Shown piece after piece: positions 1 through 10,503 of a stretch of DNA of 64,000 nucleotides. The notes under the pieces were generated by a model. The model was not told the origin of the DNA, did not search any database, and worked only from the letters and a program-made list of their open reading frames with translations. The stretch is from assembly GCA_003550325.1 (NCBI GenBank), contig QKWP01000370.1, positions 116,251-180,250 on the forward strand, in the 5' to 3' direction. The stretch is from Gigaspora rosea. Its lineage: Eukaryota > Glomeromycota > Glomeromycetes > Diversisporales > Gigasporaceae. Both the position numbers and the translations under genes were made by a program. Each line of letters opens with the position of its first letter. Within the stretch, counting starts at the first letter, position 1.

Positions 1-159
1 TTTGAAAAGTAGGTATTGGAGAAAATGGTTATATTTGAAACCTGCTAAATAGCAAAATAGGTATATTTAAAAAAATGCTAATAGGGTAATTTTTATAAAT
101 GTTATATTTGAAATGTGCTAATGAAAAATCTAGGCTATAATAGTAACCTGGCAGGTATA

Positions 160-364
160 AAGAAGAGAGGAGAAAAGAGAAAGAGAGATAAAAGAGAGAG
201 AGGAGTAAAAGGGAGAGAGGGGTAAAAGAGAAAGAAGAGTAAAAGGGAAAGAGGGATAAAAGGAAAAGAGTGGTAAAAGGAAGAGAGGAGTAAAAGGGAG
301 AGAGAAGTAAAAGGGAAAGAGGGATAAAAAGGAGAGAAGAGTAAAAGGGAGAGTGAGGTAAAAA
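160..364. repeat. Polypurine minisatellite
   Basis: The plus strand is almost pure A/G for about 200 bases, built from irregular units of roughly 17-20 nt of the type agtaaaagggagagagg. Open frames on the minus strand here are low-complexity Phe/Leu/Ser translations of the repeat and are not genes. Confidence 0.85.
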
Positions 365-861
365 TCATTCAAAACAGTCTTTTTTTTTTTTAAGTTTTTT
401 GGCACAATTTATAGATTATATATTAATGATCATTGGTAGTTTGTGGATTAAATAGGTTTAAGTGATTTTAAACCTTTTTTTTTTTTTTTAGAAAACGGTT
501 TGTTTTTTTTTTTAGAGAACATTGTATTTCAAAAAAAGTTAAAAGTGAGTGAAAGTTCTATTTAATATGTGAAATATAGCTTATATATACCAAACCAAAA
601 GTGCTAACCAAAAAAATTTTTGCTATAATGCTCAAATATAACCTCACATAGATTGTTCAGGGTCCTGTACCAGGCAATATAAATATAGTATATTGGTACA
701 AGTAATATGTTATTTTCACTATTTGAATGTTTATCCTATAGTATACCCGGGTTTTTTATTAGTTTAGATTCTCTAGTATACCTGGGTCTCTTAACTTTTT
801 CAAAAATCTCAACATATACAGTAGACCTGGTGATAATACACGAGAGATCTACTATCATAGG

Positions 862-1273
862 CAGTGTTGGAATATGACCAGGTCATAACAGGTCATATCA
901 AAGTTTAATTAGTAAAATTATATTACTATAGTTATATGATTTCATTAATTAAACTTGGTAATATAATTTGTTATGGTTTATGTCAAATGATCTAAGCAAT
1001 TGAACTTAGTAATATGATCTGTTATGACCTGTTATATGATTTTTTTGTGATATGACCTGTTATGACTGGTCATAACAGGTCATATCACATAAAAGTCAAA
1101 TAACAGGTCATAACAGGTCATATTACTAAGTTCAATTGCTGAGATCATTTGACATAAGCCATAACAAATTATATTACCAAGTTTAATTAATGAAATCATA
1201 TAACTATAGTAATATAATTTTACTAATTAAACTTTGATATGACCTGTTATGCCCTGGTCATATTCCAACACTG
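862..1273. mobile_element. Palindromic hAT-type MITE (foldback)
   Basis: The 412-bp element is almost entirely one inverted repeat: it begins CAGTGTTGGAATATGACC and ends with the reverse complement. The flanks atcatagg (854-861) and atcatggg (1274-1281) are an 8-bp target duplication with one mismatch. CAGTG termini plus an 8-bp duplication are the hAT signature. Units of the type cataacaggtcatat recur inside both arms and at the centre. It has no coding capacity and would need a transposase in trans. Confidence 0.85.
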
Positions 1274-1757
1274 ATCATGGGGATCTTTTATATACCCGTT
1301 TATGGTACTCTTATTTATTTGATTTGCGATTTTGTATTATTTTTTGATTATTAATTAATAGGAGTAGAGTAAATCTATATCTACAAATCATTTTTAATTT
1401 TGACCACTTATTTATATTTACAAGTACATTTTAAACAAAAAAACAAGGTGATCTTGCAACAATACTCGATCGTGATAAAATTAACTATAAGACATATTCA
1501 ACTACAGAATAGTTTGTATAGTGGCATTAGCAGAATTGAAAGGCTTAGACTGGCAAATAGTGTGTTATTTGTGTTATTATTATACCAATAATGGAGTGAT
1601 ATGTAATATTACAAAGTATAGTTACTGAAGCACTTTTAATGATATACATTCGCAAAATCTCATAATTAATTGGATAATGCACTAAATGCAGTAAAAATAT
1701 AAATTTATATAGTTAAACATCATAAATATGCATCATATAAACTTTATTTATATAAAT
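1274..1757. other. AT-rich spacer, no gene seen
   Basis: No recognisable coding or structured element. The 63-codon open frame at 1400-1591 has no family features. Confidence 0.5.
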
Positions 1758-1911
1758 CCTATAAATAAATAATCAAGGAGCCACAAATATCAAGGCTATG
1801 TAATATTTACTAAAATATAATTTATGTGATAACTGCAAATAATCAAAAAGCTACAAATATCAAAGCTAAGTAATATTCACTAAAATATGACTTATGTGGT
1901 AGTCGCAATAT
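1758..1911. repeat. Duplicated repeat block, copy 1
   Basis: About 154 bp that recurs at 2068-2220. Each block is two tandem units of roughly 75 bp containing ctacaaatatcaa(a/g)gctaag followed by taatattcactaaaatatga. Confidence 0.8.
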
Positions 1912-2067
1912 AGTAAATCTCTATAATGTGCCTGCATTAAAATGTTCTAATTGGCTTGCTTATGCATACACACAAACATGAATATTGTCAAGAAACTGGA
2001 TATGGAGTTTTTTTGCCTTCTGTTATCATGAAATAAATTGATCTCTCTAAAGATAAAAGTTTAATTG

Positions 2068-2220
2068 CCTATAAATAAATAATCAAGGAGCCACAAATAT
2101 CAATGCTAAATAATATTCACTAAAATATAACTCATGTAGTAACTGCAAATAATTAAAAAGCTACAAATATCAAGGCTAAGTAATATTCACTAAAATATGA
2201 CTTATATGGTAGCCACAATA
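2068..2220. repeat. Duplicated repeat block, copy 2
   Basis: Second copy of the 1758-1911 block, differing at scattered positions. The two are separated by about 155 bp of unrelated AT-rich sequence. Origin unknown; a segmental duplication or parts of one element are both possible. Confidence 0.8.
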
Positions 2221-2640
2221 TTGTACAGTAATAATTATTTTTATTGTACATCTGTAAGGACATGCGAGAATGCTAGAATGCTAGTATGTTTAAAAATTTG
2301 ATAAAAAAAAATAGCAGAGTTGCAAAATTACGACTGCAGATTATACAGGTTTTTAATTTGAAATGCCCATAAAAATTATATTAAGATATACACCGATCAT
2401 TTAACAATAACTTAATTGTATCGCTAACAAAAATATCTATTGTAAGCACTATGCCAAATTCAGAATTTCAAGTAATTCAAAAAATTCAATTTGTTATAAG
2501 CCTTTGTTACAAAGCATGTACTATATGTACGTACATACTAAAAAATACAAGTTTTATTCAAAAATATATATATATATATTATAAATATATGATAAGTAAA
2601 AAACAATATGGGTTGGGCCTCATAGTCTAGTGGTCTAGAT

Positions 2641-4027
2641 TAGTGTTCTGACCCGGGTAAGTATCACCCGGGTCACCCGCGGGTGGGCGGGTGACCCGGG
2701 TTGAGTTATGGCCCACCCGGGTGGTCAACCCGCGAGTCAGTGACCCGTATGGGTTTACAGCGAACTTCGATACGAAGTTGATCTGTAATAAATAGATAAT
2801 ATTTGATCTTTTTAAGATCTTTTACATATTTTTTTTTTCTTTTTCTTTTATTTAAATTTTTTTATTTTTTTTTTATTTTATTAAATTTTTTTATTTTATT
2901 TATTCAAATTTTTTTTATAACGTTACATTTTTTTTTTACATTTTTTTAAGATCTTTTTGATCTTTTATTTAAATTTTTAAATCTATACTAAGATTAGTAT
3001 TAGTTTTTATGTTTTTCTTTTTTATTTTTTGTTTTTTTTTTTACTAACTATTTCTTTCTTCTATAGGTTTTGTATACTGCCGGCAAGAGTAAAATGGCAT
3101 AATATTCAGAGATCTCGACCTGGAAGTGTTAGAACTGACTAAGATAAGTATTAGTTTTTTTTTTTTTTTTGCTTTCTTCTTTTTTATTTTTCGTTTTTTT
3201 TTGCTAAATACTCCTTTCTTCTATAGGTTATGTGTACTACTAGGAAGGGTGGAATGGCGTGAAGATTTAGAGATCTCGACTCAGAGATCTCAACCCGGAA
3301 GTGCTAAAACTAATTTTTGTATTTCTTTTTATTTTTCGTTCTTTTTTGCTAATTACTTCTTTCTCTTATGGACTTTGTGTACTGCCGGCAAGAGGAAATG
3401 GCATAAAGATTCAGAGATCTCGACCCAGAAAGGGTGAAACGGCATAAAGCTTCAGAGATCTCGACACGAAAGTGCTAGAACTGGCACTAAGATAAGTGCT
3501 TATTCTTTTTTCGTGCTTTCTTTGTTATTTTACTAATTACTTTTTTTCTAGTTTTTGTAAGGTTAAATAGAAGAGATTCGGGAACTGGTTAGTCACATTA
3601 TAGTTGTTGACGGGTTTGTTATGAAGAGCAAAGAGTATTACATTAGTACCAAGAATGGAGCGATTAGTAGTTGATAGTTAGATTAGAGCGAATGTATAAA
3701 AATTAAATAAATTTAAATAAAAATATAAACTTAGTTTCGGAATTTTGGTATAGTTTCGGAATTTCGGCATAATTTTTCAAAATAGTTTCGGGCAGCATCA
3801 TTACCCGCGGGTGACCCGTAGCAGAATTTTTTTTATTACCCAGTGTTCACCCGCGGGTGACCCGTAGCAGAATTTTTTCTATTACCTAGTGCTCACCCGG
3901 GTATGATTTTGACCCGGGTTGAACGGGTCACCCGTAGACCCGGGTGACCCGTCGATCACCCGGGTGACCCGCGGGTCAACCCGCCGGGTGACCCGGGTCA
4001 TGTTTTTTTAAACGGGTCCAATCACTA
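2641..4027. mobile_element. Non-autonomous hAT element, 1.39 kb
   Basis: Termini TAGTGTTCTGACCCGGGT and, read from the other end, TAGTGATTGGACCCGTTT are imperfect inverted repeats with the hAT pattern. The 8-bp flank gtctagat is duplicated exactly at 2633-2640 and 4028-4035, so the insertion point lies inside the tRNA-like head of a retroposon. Both subterminal regions are packed with (a)cccgggtgacccg motifs in both orientations, very GC-rich against the AT-rich background, and could be transposase-binding sites. The middle is T-rich with tandem repeats and has no transposase. Confidence 0.85.
3058..3487 (+). repeat. Internal tandem repeats of the hAT element
   Basis: Three diverged units (starting near 3058, 3218 and 3361) share ttctat(a)ggttttgtgtact, then gccggcaagagg, then cagagatctcgacc and a ggaagtgctagaact-like segment, separated by T-rich spacers. 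The 103-codon open frame across this region is a repeat translation, not a gene. Confidence 0.75.
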
Positions 4028-5251
4028 GTCTAGATGCTTAACCCTTACAGCCAAGGTCTTTGGTTTGAATCCTACTAGAAGTAGTTTCTAGAAAATTCGA
4101 ATGCAAGGCCTTGTGAAAGTCCATGTAAAATATGAATCTGGTTCAGAAATTTCTGGAAGGAGATCTATTGTGGAGGGTTGGCACTATATATGATGGTCCA
4201 GTTATACAAAAGTTGCACAAGTAATTTTTTGGTAGGCAAGAACAAAGTAGCACCAACAACCCTGAGCCAGTCTTGGGGATCTTTGATTAGGAGGGTGATA
4301 CGACTGTAATATGAACCTGAGTGGTGAGAAAAGTAGTGAACACAAAGGGATCTGTGGTAAAAAATTGCCCTGAATTAGATAAGGAACACCCCTGGCACCG
4401 GTACCAAACCTAAATTGGAAGAAAACTACCACTATAAAGGCAGATCTGTGAATTGGGGATATAAACAAAATGACGAATCACCCAGTAGGAAGTACAAAGT
4501 ACGAAATAAAACTCCTTGGCCTAACCAATGGTAGAAAACTAACCGCTCTATAAAAAGTTGGAAGTAGTACAGTAATGTATTACAAAATTCAGTTGGGAGT
4601 AGCTGTATCACATAGGAGGAGTGAGAGCTAGCTTGCTGAAAATAGGTGTGGTTCTTACTCATGCCAGTTACAAAACATAGCTGGTGCTCATTTACCATTA
4701 GGGGAAGTATCTGCTAACCAATTCAGATAACATATTTGTAGTAATATACAATAGATTACTGAGAGTAGTGGGTACAGCAATGCTCTGCCCCTACCACTAG
4801 AGGAAGGTAGTAGCTTGAGATACAGGCTAGGTTATGGTAGCATTTAAGAAATAGCTAAGATACGAACCTGGCAGCAGCAGCACTATAGGTACTACTAGTA
4901 GGTAATCTCAGGACACCAAGGTTTAGGAAGTAACCGTGAGGTTACAATCATATGGGCAAGGCACTCGCACCTACTTAAAAGTATAGGATTGCAATATGAG
5001 AAAAGTAGGGAATATAGTAATTAGCCAAATGACAAAATAGGGAGTAGTCCAAAAATCCAGGTTATACAGAAAATGGGGTATAGAAAGCTCTAGTAGGTTT
5101 AGATCACAGATAGTCAAGAATGTCTGAGTCTGTAGTACTTGAATATAGTATAACATTGTATCACATAATATATACAAACATATGCTCAATAAAAAGTCTT
5201 CGAGGCACGACCTTATTTTAAAAAAAAAAATGTAAACAACAATATTCATTG

Positions 5252-5440
5252 TATACAACTCTTTCTGTCGATTACTTGTCCAAAATTTTAAACAAAAGAA
5301 AAACAAAAATTTTTTAGTAAAAAATGAAGCAGCTATAATACTGGTTTTTATAAAGGTCAACTCTTTCCTGTTTCCTTGGAACTCCTTTATATATTCGGCA
5401 AGCAAGCCAGAAATGTCAGTTGTGCAAAATAACTAGCAGT
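5252..5440 (+). repeat. Repeat fragment sharing a LINE 5' end
   Basis: Begins caactctttctgtcgattac and matches 19646-19840 over most of its length, including tactggtttttataaag and a ccagaa.cgtcagttgtgca-like segment. Its first ~35 bases also resemble the 5' end of the full-length LINE at 46583 (acaactctctctgctgatac). It looks like the 5' part of a LINE relative. Confidence 0.55.
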
Positions 5441-5459
5441 AGGTCCTGTTAACCTATAA

Positions 5460-5760
5460 AACATCACAAAAACGGGTATAACTTTTGAACCAGTAATTTG
5501 AATTCAATGAAACCACTACCATCGACTCAGCTCACCAAGACGGTTCTAATGAGCTATCGCTTTTGATGATATCTCACTATCTACTTTGCCAATTTGGATG
5601 CTCTAACTACTGTTAGATGTGTCTAGATAAGCTTTACAACTTTCAATTAGTAGGCATATATCATTAACTTAGTAAACAATTATTTTTATATGTATGCACA
5701 CCACATTTAGTATTTTATTAGAGCGCTAAAAAGTATTTTTTGATTGCATATGAAATTTGT
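5460..5760 (-). repeat. Diverged copy of the ~205-bp repeat family
   Basis: Contains gatgatatctcactatc, gatgctctaactactgttag and acaactttcaattagtagg in the same order as the inverted unit of the hAT-like element at 35565-35750, and as 46130-46400. Strand is given relative to the three direct units at 34951-35540. Confidence 0.6.
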
Positions 5761-5761
5761 G

Positions 5762-6586
5762 TAATATAAACCAATAATTCCATAAGTGCATATCCTCTCT
5801 AAGTGCATGCTAATGTCTGGTCCCAGAGGGGTGCCCTTATAGAGGTCTGACTGCATATTATATCAATATGGAATAGTTTAAAAAAATCTAGAATATTCTG
5901 ATTAATATTTTATTACTGTAAAGAAGCAATCTACATTGTCCAAATTTGGTATATTTCCTAACTGTATTACCTTTCTATCTAAGGCCCAAAAAGGAGTTTA
6001 TATAAATATAATTTTAACTTGGTGTGGCCTTATCTCAAAATAAAATATATATAAAAATGGGATATTTTAATATATAATACACTATATTTTTAAAAATAGT
6101 TTGTTATTAAACAAAATAAGTCATTATAAGGGTATAAATTTATAATCAATAAAATTTTTAGTTTATATATGAATGAATTAAAAAAATTTATAGGGCCTAA
6201 AAAATAAAAATAATTGCAAATTATAGTCCAGAATATAATTGATTATATAAGAGTATTGGGAATTTTACTGTTCAAACAATTTTTAAGTAGCAAAAAATGG
6301 CCAATTTGGCTAAATTCATATATTTTTTTTTGGCTAAAAAGGCCAAACAAATTTGGTTTGGCTAGTAAAATTACCAATACTGCATATAAGAGCAAATTCT
6401 TAACTAATTATCACTATTTATTGTATTGAATTATTTTTTATTTTAGTTTTTATATTGTAAATATTTTTAAATAATTTATGCAAATAATGTAAAGAGGCTT
6501 GGTGGCTTAACTTATACAAGAGTATATATACCAAAATATCATATATATACAATTACACAAACTTGTAAATATTGTACTATAAGTAT
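5762..6586. other. AT-rich spacer, no gene seen
   Basis: No recognisable gene or element. The 71-codon open frame at 6214-6429 is Lys/Asn/Ile-rich, consistent with random AT-rich sequence. Confidence 0.5.
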
Positions 6587-7267
6587 TGTTATAAAACGAT
6601 AGTTTATTATATTACATTATTTTATTATTTCATTTTTATTATTATATTTTATTATTATATTGTATTATATTATTATCTTGAGAAGTTAGAATAGTTAATA
6701 CCGCTTATAACGATTATAACGCTTATAACAATTATCATGCTTATAACGCTTATGACGCTTATAGCGCTTATACCGCTTATGACGCTTATGACGCTTATAG
6801 CACTTATACCGCTTATAACGCTTATACCGTTTATAACGCTTATGTTGCTCTTGTAGATTATAGTGTTTATCATTGTAAATCAACGCTTATAACGCTTATT
6901 CTAAAATGTATTTAAAGACACAGAATTTCCCTTAGTCAAACTAGACCAAGACACCCCACTTCTCCTTCTATTTATTATACATCTTGTACTGGGATTTCTT
7001 AGGAACAGAAACCTAAGGATAACCCTATCTTAGATTATTAATAAAGAAACTATTTATCTGAATAACACCAAGTTTATTATCAAGTAATAGTAAAATTGAT
7101 AATTCCTCATTGAATACTCTACTGAACTGCCCTTAGAGAAGAGTATAATTTCTTACAGACTAAGGAATTATACCTATCTCTTGAACACCGCTATAAACCG
7201 ATAAAGGATCCCAGTAGCCATGTCGTTGTTATAGTAAGGAGTAAACGAAGGCCTCCCTACTGTAACA
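6587..7267 (+). repeat. 5' LTR
   Basis: TG...CA-bounded repeat matching 15267-15928. Compared with the 3' copy it carries 22 additional bases (agtaaggagtaaacgaaggc plus ct) near its end. It includes attattaataaag, a possible polyadenylation signal. Many differences from the 3' LTR are C/T or G/A changes at CpG sites. Confidence 0.95.
6698..6845 (+). repeat. 9-bp minisatellite inside the LTR
   Basis: About 16 in-phase units of cgcttata(a/c/g). The same array is in the 3' LTR (15378-15528). Each intact unit carries a CpG, making a small CpG-dense patch. On the minus strand it translates as Tyr-Lys-Arg or Ile-Ser-Val repeats, which I do not regard as coding. Confidence 0.9.
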
Positions 7268-7269
7268 TT

Positions 7270-7285
7270 TGGTGCCTTCTGGCGG
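7270..7285 (+). promoter_or_regulatory. Primer-binding site (putative)
   Basis: TGGTGCCTTCTGGCGG starts two bases after the LTR end, where a tRNA primer would pair; TGG pairs with the CCA tail. I cannot say which tRNA it is. Confidence 0.6.
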
Positions 7286-7337
7286 AAAACATTTAAAACA
7301 TTTGAATATTATTAAAGATATTTGGAAACTTCTACAA

Positions 7338-7515
7338 CTCTAGCTGCTGCTGTTCGTCCTGGAAGTCTTTTTGCCCACGGACTTTATAAAACCTATTGCT
7401 GCTACCATTCGTCTGGAAGACTCTTTGCCCAAGGACTCTATTTATTTTAATTGCTGTTTATTTCTCATAACATTTGCTGCTGCTGTTCATCCTGGAAGAC
7501 TCTTTGCCCAAGGAT
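7338..7515 (+). repeat. Tandem repeats in the retrotransposon leader
   Basis: Three units of ~65 nt between the primer-binding site and Gag, each with gctgctgttcgtcctggaag, then actctttgcccaagga, then ctat. The position suggests an RNA packaging or dimerisation element, but that is inference. Confidence 0.75.
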
Positions 7516-7596
7516 TCTATCTATTTAACTAAACTTACTAACAAGATATTACTAACAATTAATTATTTTGAGATTTAGTCAGGAGTCATAAGGCAT

Positions 7597-10503
7597 ATGA
7601 CTACTGATATTAACGAATTATATAATCGATATATTAGAAACCACCTAGTAGAACATCATCAAAACTCTGCTCTTCCATTTCACTCTCTCCAACTACGTGC
7701 TCCTGATCTTTCTTGTCAAGAGTGTTATCCTCCCCCTCGCTCTAGTGGTCGTGTTTTTGCTCGAACACCTTTTGGAAGATTTTGGCATTGGTATTCTGGT
7801 ACCTACTCCGCTGATTCCTATACCTCTCAAACTACTGGAAACTTTATTCGCCTGACTGCTACTAGAGACCCTGCTACTATCCGTGCTTGTATTCGAGATA
7901 TTATTTTTAGCTGCCGATATCAAATAGAACTTGACAACCCAAGAGAAATTGCTCTTGCTATTCTTCAACGCTTTACCCATCGAACAACTTTACCTCCTCT
8001 TGATTTTGCGGACTATACTACTTTTGACCCATACTTAGACACCGATACTGAAAACTATAACCCTCGATATCCGGACTTAGGATATTCTATTATCGAAGGA
8101 TCTAGCCCTACTTTTAACACTGTACCTCTTCTTACTACCCCTGAGGATCGCCCCTCTACTCCTCTTGGTTTTAACCTACTCCCTTTTAGTGAACATAATA
8201 GTGATATTAGCTCTCACACCCCTTCGTTCCAACATACTAGCCTACCTGCAAGTCCCACAGTTTTAGCACCTAATCAACAAGATATAGACCTTGAAAATTT
8301 CTTTGAAACTACCTCTACTTTTAATTTAGATAGACTTTTACCAGATACTACTGAAGAAACTAGTGAAGAAGACCAAGAACCTTCCCTAACCTCACCTGTA
8401 GACAACTCACCTCCCATTATGGCTGAACGAGCAATTGCTGATGCTGCTACTGCTATTAATACCTTAGCTGCTGCGTTTGTCCATGGAGGAGTTGAAAGGA
8501 ATCTTCTTCCTGTTAATTTCTTTAATGGAGATGGAACCCAAGACCCACTCGAATGGTATTCAGAATTCAAGCGTGCTGCCGTTGCTAACCGATGGAATGC
8601 TGCCCGGAAATTAGAACTTGTCCCTGTCTACTTGAAAGGAATTGCCTTAGACTGGTTTTCCTCCCTTACCACTAAGCCCACTGTTTTTAGTGATAAGGAT
8701 AACCAAGATACTAGTTTTAAACACCTGTTTCTAGACCGATTTGTTACCCCAAAACAAAAAGTTATGTGGCAAAAGCAACTTTTTGATGTCAAACAAGGTG
8801 CCAACTCAGTTGATGACTATATTAACCGGTTCAGAAAACTGAAGCGACGTGTTGACCCTGACGATGACTTCCCTGATGCCTTTGTAATCCAACTCTTTAT
8901 CCAAGGCCTTCGTCCTGAGTTTGCTATAAATGTACAAGCCTCTGAACCTGCTGATCTTGATGCTGCTATGAAAACTGCTCGTAAATGGGAAACTGGAAAA
9001 CTTATGGCTTCTCCTAATACCGATACAGACCAAGCCATTAAACAACTAACTGAACAAATCGCTCAACTTAGTATTAACCTCGCGCAGAAGCAACCACCTG
9101 CTAACCTCTCGGTAAACTATGCTGATTCCCCTAAACAAGCCAATCCGATTAAACAACCTCCTACCTGCCATTATTGTGGTCGAACCGGACACTTTATTGC
9201 ACATTGTCGTCTTAAAAAGAAGAATCAAAGTAATGAACGAGGAAGAAACAGACAGTCCAATAATAACAACTATCGACGTGACTCTTATAGAAACAGATCT
9301 AGAAGTCAAGATAATAGAGACCGAGATTATTACAATAGAGACCGAAGCCGCTCTAGAAATAGAAATAATCGTAATGATCGAGATGACTACCGATCTAGAA
9401 GTCGAGACCGATCTTCTTCTTGGAGACCTAGCAACCGAACCCCCTCATCCTACTACAGAAATGTTAACTATCTTGATGGAACTCCTTCTACCACTACCAC
9501 TACCAACTCACCTCTTAGTCCACAAAAATGGGAAACGTTCCTAGACAACCCTTCTGTTCGTACTGCACTATCTTCTTACTTGTACGAAGAAGCTAAAACT
9601 GCTAATTTGATCCAGACATCTGCTTATACTACACCTGTCAAATGTAATGTTAAAATCAATCAAAAACCACAAGAAGCTATTATTGACAGTGGAGCCTCTA
9701 TCAGCATGATCGCACACCAATTAGTCCAAGATCTAGGATTAAAAATAGAACAAGCCTCTCTTAGCCTTATCATACCTGCTACTGGAACCCCTTCTCGTCC
9801 TTTGGGAATTATTCGAGACTTACCTATAGAAATAGATGGTGCTATTATTCCTATTACCGTTGAAGTAGTCCCTGCCACCTCTTACTCATTATTGCTTGGA
9901 AATGACTGGTCAAAGAAAGTTGAAGCCAGTTACAATTGGAAAAATGGATGCTACTCTTTTAAGTGGAAAAACAAGAAACATACCGTTCCTACTTCCTATG
10001 AAAGTAACCAACCATTACCCTCACAACCTACTGTTACCGACCCTGCTGAATTAGACACTTATGAACAGGAATACTTAGTCCCTCAAGAAGCTTATGCTTT
10101 TATCACCACCCATGAACCAGACATTACCCCTACCTCTGATGATGATACCAACCCATGGATTATCCACCAGCCTAGACATAGAAAGCGTGCCCCTCCTAAC
10201 TCTCGTGTATGTGGCAATTGTGGCTCACCTGAACATCTCTTTGCCAACTGCCCTACCAATCGTTGTAATCGCTGTCGACAGGATGGACATATTGCTGTCC
10301 ACTGCCCACAACAAGTACCAAAGCGGACCTCTTGCCGTACCTGCAATGGTAATGACCATTTGTACCGAAACTGCCCTGAAAATATTTGTCATACCTGTAG
10401 AGCAACTGGACATATTGCCGTTGACTGTTCTTTTGGAGCCCTTAAGGAACAGAACCGAATTTGCCAATGTGGATGTAATCCGGATGATATTGAAGCCCGT
10501 TGA
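7597..10503 (+). CDS. Gag-protease polyprotein, Ty3/gypsy
   Basis: 968 codons, uninterrupted. It should supply the capsid/nucleocapsid and the protease that matures the polyproteins in cytoplasmic particles. Residues ~305-470 hold a retrotransposon Gag core (FNGDGTQDPLEWYSEFKR, then LVPVYLKGIALDWF). A CCHC knuckle, CHYCGRTGHFIAHC, is near residue 524, followed by an Arg/Ser/Asp/Asn-rich stretch to ~620 that probably binds RNA. A retropepsin follows with catalytic IIDSGAS near residue 695 and LLLGNDW near 765. Unusually, four more knuckles follow the protease (~871-944: CGNCGSPEHLFANC, CNRCRQDGHIAVHC, CRTCNGNDHLYRNC, CHTCRATGHIAVDC). The N-terminal ~300 residues are Ser/Thr/Pro-rich and unrecognised. 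The ORF ends in TGA immediately followed, in the same frame, by the ATG of the next ORF. The start is the first ATG after the leader. Confidence 0.93.
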   Translation: MTTDINELYNRYIRNHLVEHHQNSALPFHSLQLRAPDLSCQECYPPPRSSGRVFARTPFGRFWHWYSGTYSADSYTSQTTGNFIRLTATRDPATIRACIRDIIFSCRYQIELDNPREIALAILQRFTHRTTLPPLDFADYTTFDPYLDTDTENYNPRYPDLGYSIIEGSSPTFNTVPLLTTPEDRPSTPLGFNLLPFSEHNSDISSHTPSFQHTSLPASPTVLAPNQQDIDLENFFETTSTFNLDRLLPDTTEETSEEDQEPSLTSPVDNSPPIMAERAIADAATAINTLAAAFVHGGVERNLLPVNFFNGDGTQDPLEWYSEFKRAAVANRWNAARKLELVPVYLKGIALDWFSSLTTKPTVFSDKDNQDTSFKHLFLDRFVTPKQKVMWQKQLFDVKQGANSVDDYINRFRKLKRRVDPDDDFPDAFVIQLFIQGLRPEFAINVQASEPADLDAAMKTARKWETGKLMASPNTDTDQAIKQLTEQIAQLSINLAQKQPPANLSVNYADSPKQANPIKQPPTCHYCGRTGHFIAHCRLKKKNQSNERGRNRQSNNNNYRRDSYRNRSRSQDNRDRDYYNRDRSRSRNRNNRNDRDDYRSRSRDRSSSWRPSNRTPSSYYRNVNYLDGTPSTTTTTNSPLSPQKWETFLDNPSVRTALSSYLYEEAKTANLIQTSAYTTPVKCNVKINQKPQEAIIDSGASISMIAHQLVQDLGLKIEQASLSLIIPATGTPSRPLGIIRDLPIEIDGAIIPITVEVVPATSYSLLLGNDWSKKVEASYNWKNGCYSFKWKNKKHTVPTSYESNQPLPSQPTVTDPAELDTYEQEYLVPQEAYAFITTHEPDITPTSDDDTNPWIIHQPRHRKRAPPNSRVCGNCGSPEHLFANCPTNRCNRCRQDGHIAVHCPQQVPKRTSCRTCNGNDHLYRNCPENICHTCRATGHIAVDCSFGALKEQNRICQCGCNPDDIEAR

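Larger units (their letters stand above)
2610..5231 (+). mobile_element. tRNA-headed retroposon (SINE-like), split by a hAT element
   Basis: The sequence begins with a tRNA-like head: tagtctagtgg matches an A box, and after the inserted hAT (2641-4027) it resumes with ggtttgaatcc, a B box. It ends in a poly(A) run (5218-5230). Flanks gtaaaaaacaatat (2596-2609) and gtaaacaacaatat (5232-5245) form a 14-bp target duplication with one mismatch, typical of LINE-mobilised retroposons. Without the hAT insert the unit is about 1.23 kb, long for a SINE, and I see no credible coding sequence in it. The last ~85 bases recur at 38913-39010. A chimera of a tRNA-derived SINE with another transcript would also fit. 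Confidence 0.65.

Noticed and set aside
2610..2640. Functional tRNA gene
   Set aside because: Only A- and B-box-like segments are recognisable, no full cloverleaf, and the copy has a poly(A) tail and target duplication, so it is a tRNA-derived retroposon.
3126..3437. Phe-rich 103-codon ORF
   Set aside because: Produced by T-rich spacers between tandem repeats of the hAT element.
4202..5405. Three minus-strand ORFs of 88-144 codons
   Set aside because: They lie in the body of the retroposon, have no domain, and are antisense to its tRNA head and poly(A) polarity.
6673..6883. Minus-strand ORFs encoding Tyr-Lys-Arg and Ile-Ser-Val repeats (also at 15356-15566)
   Set aside because: They are translations of the 9-bp array in the LTRs; a 9-bp unit keeps all frames open automatically.
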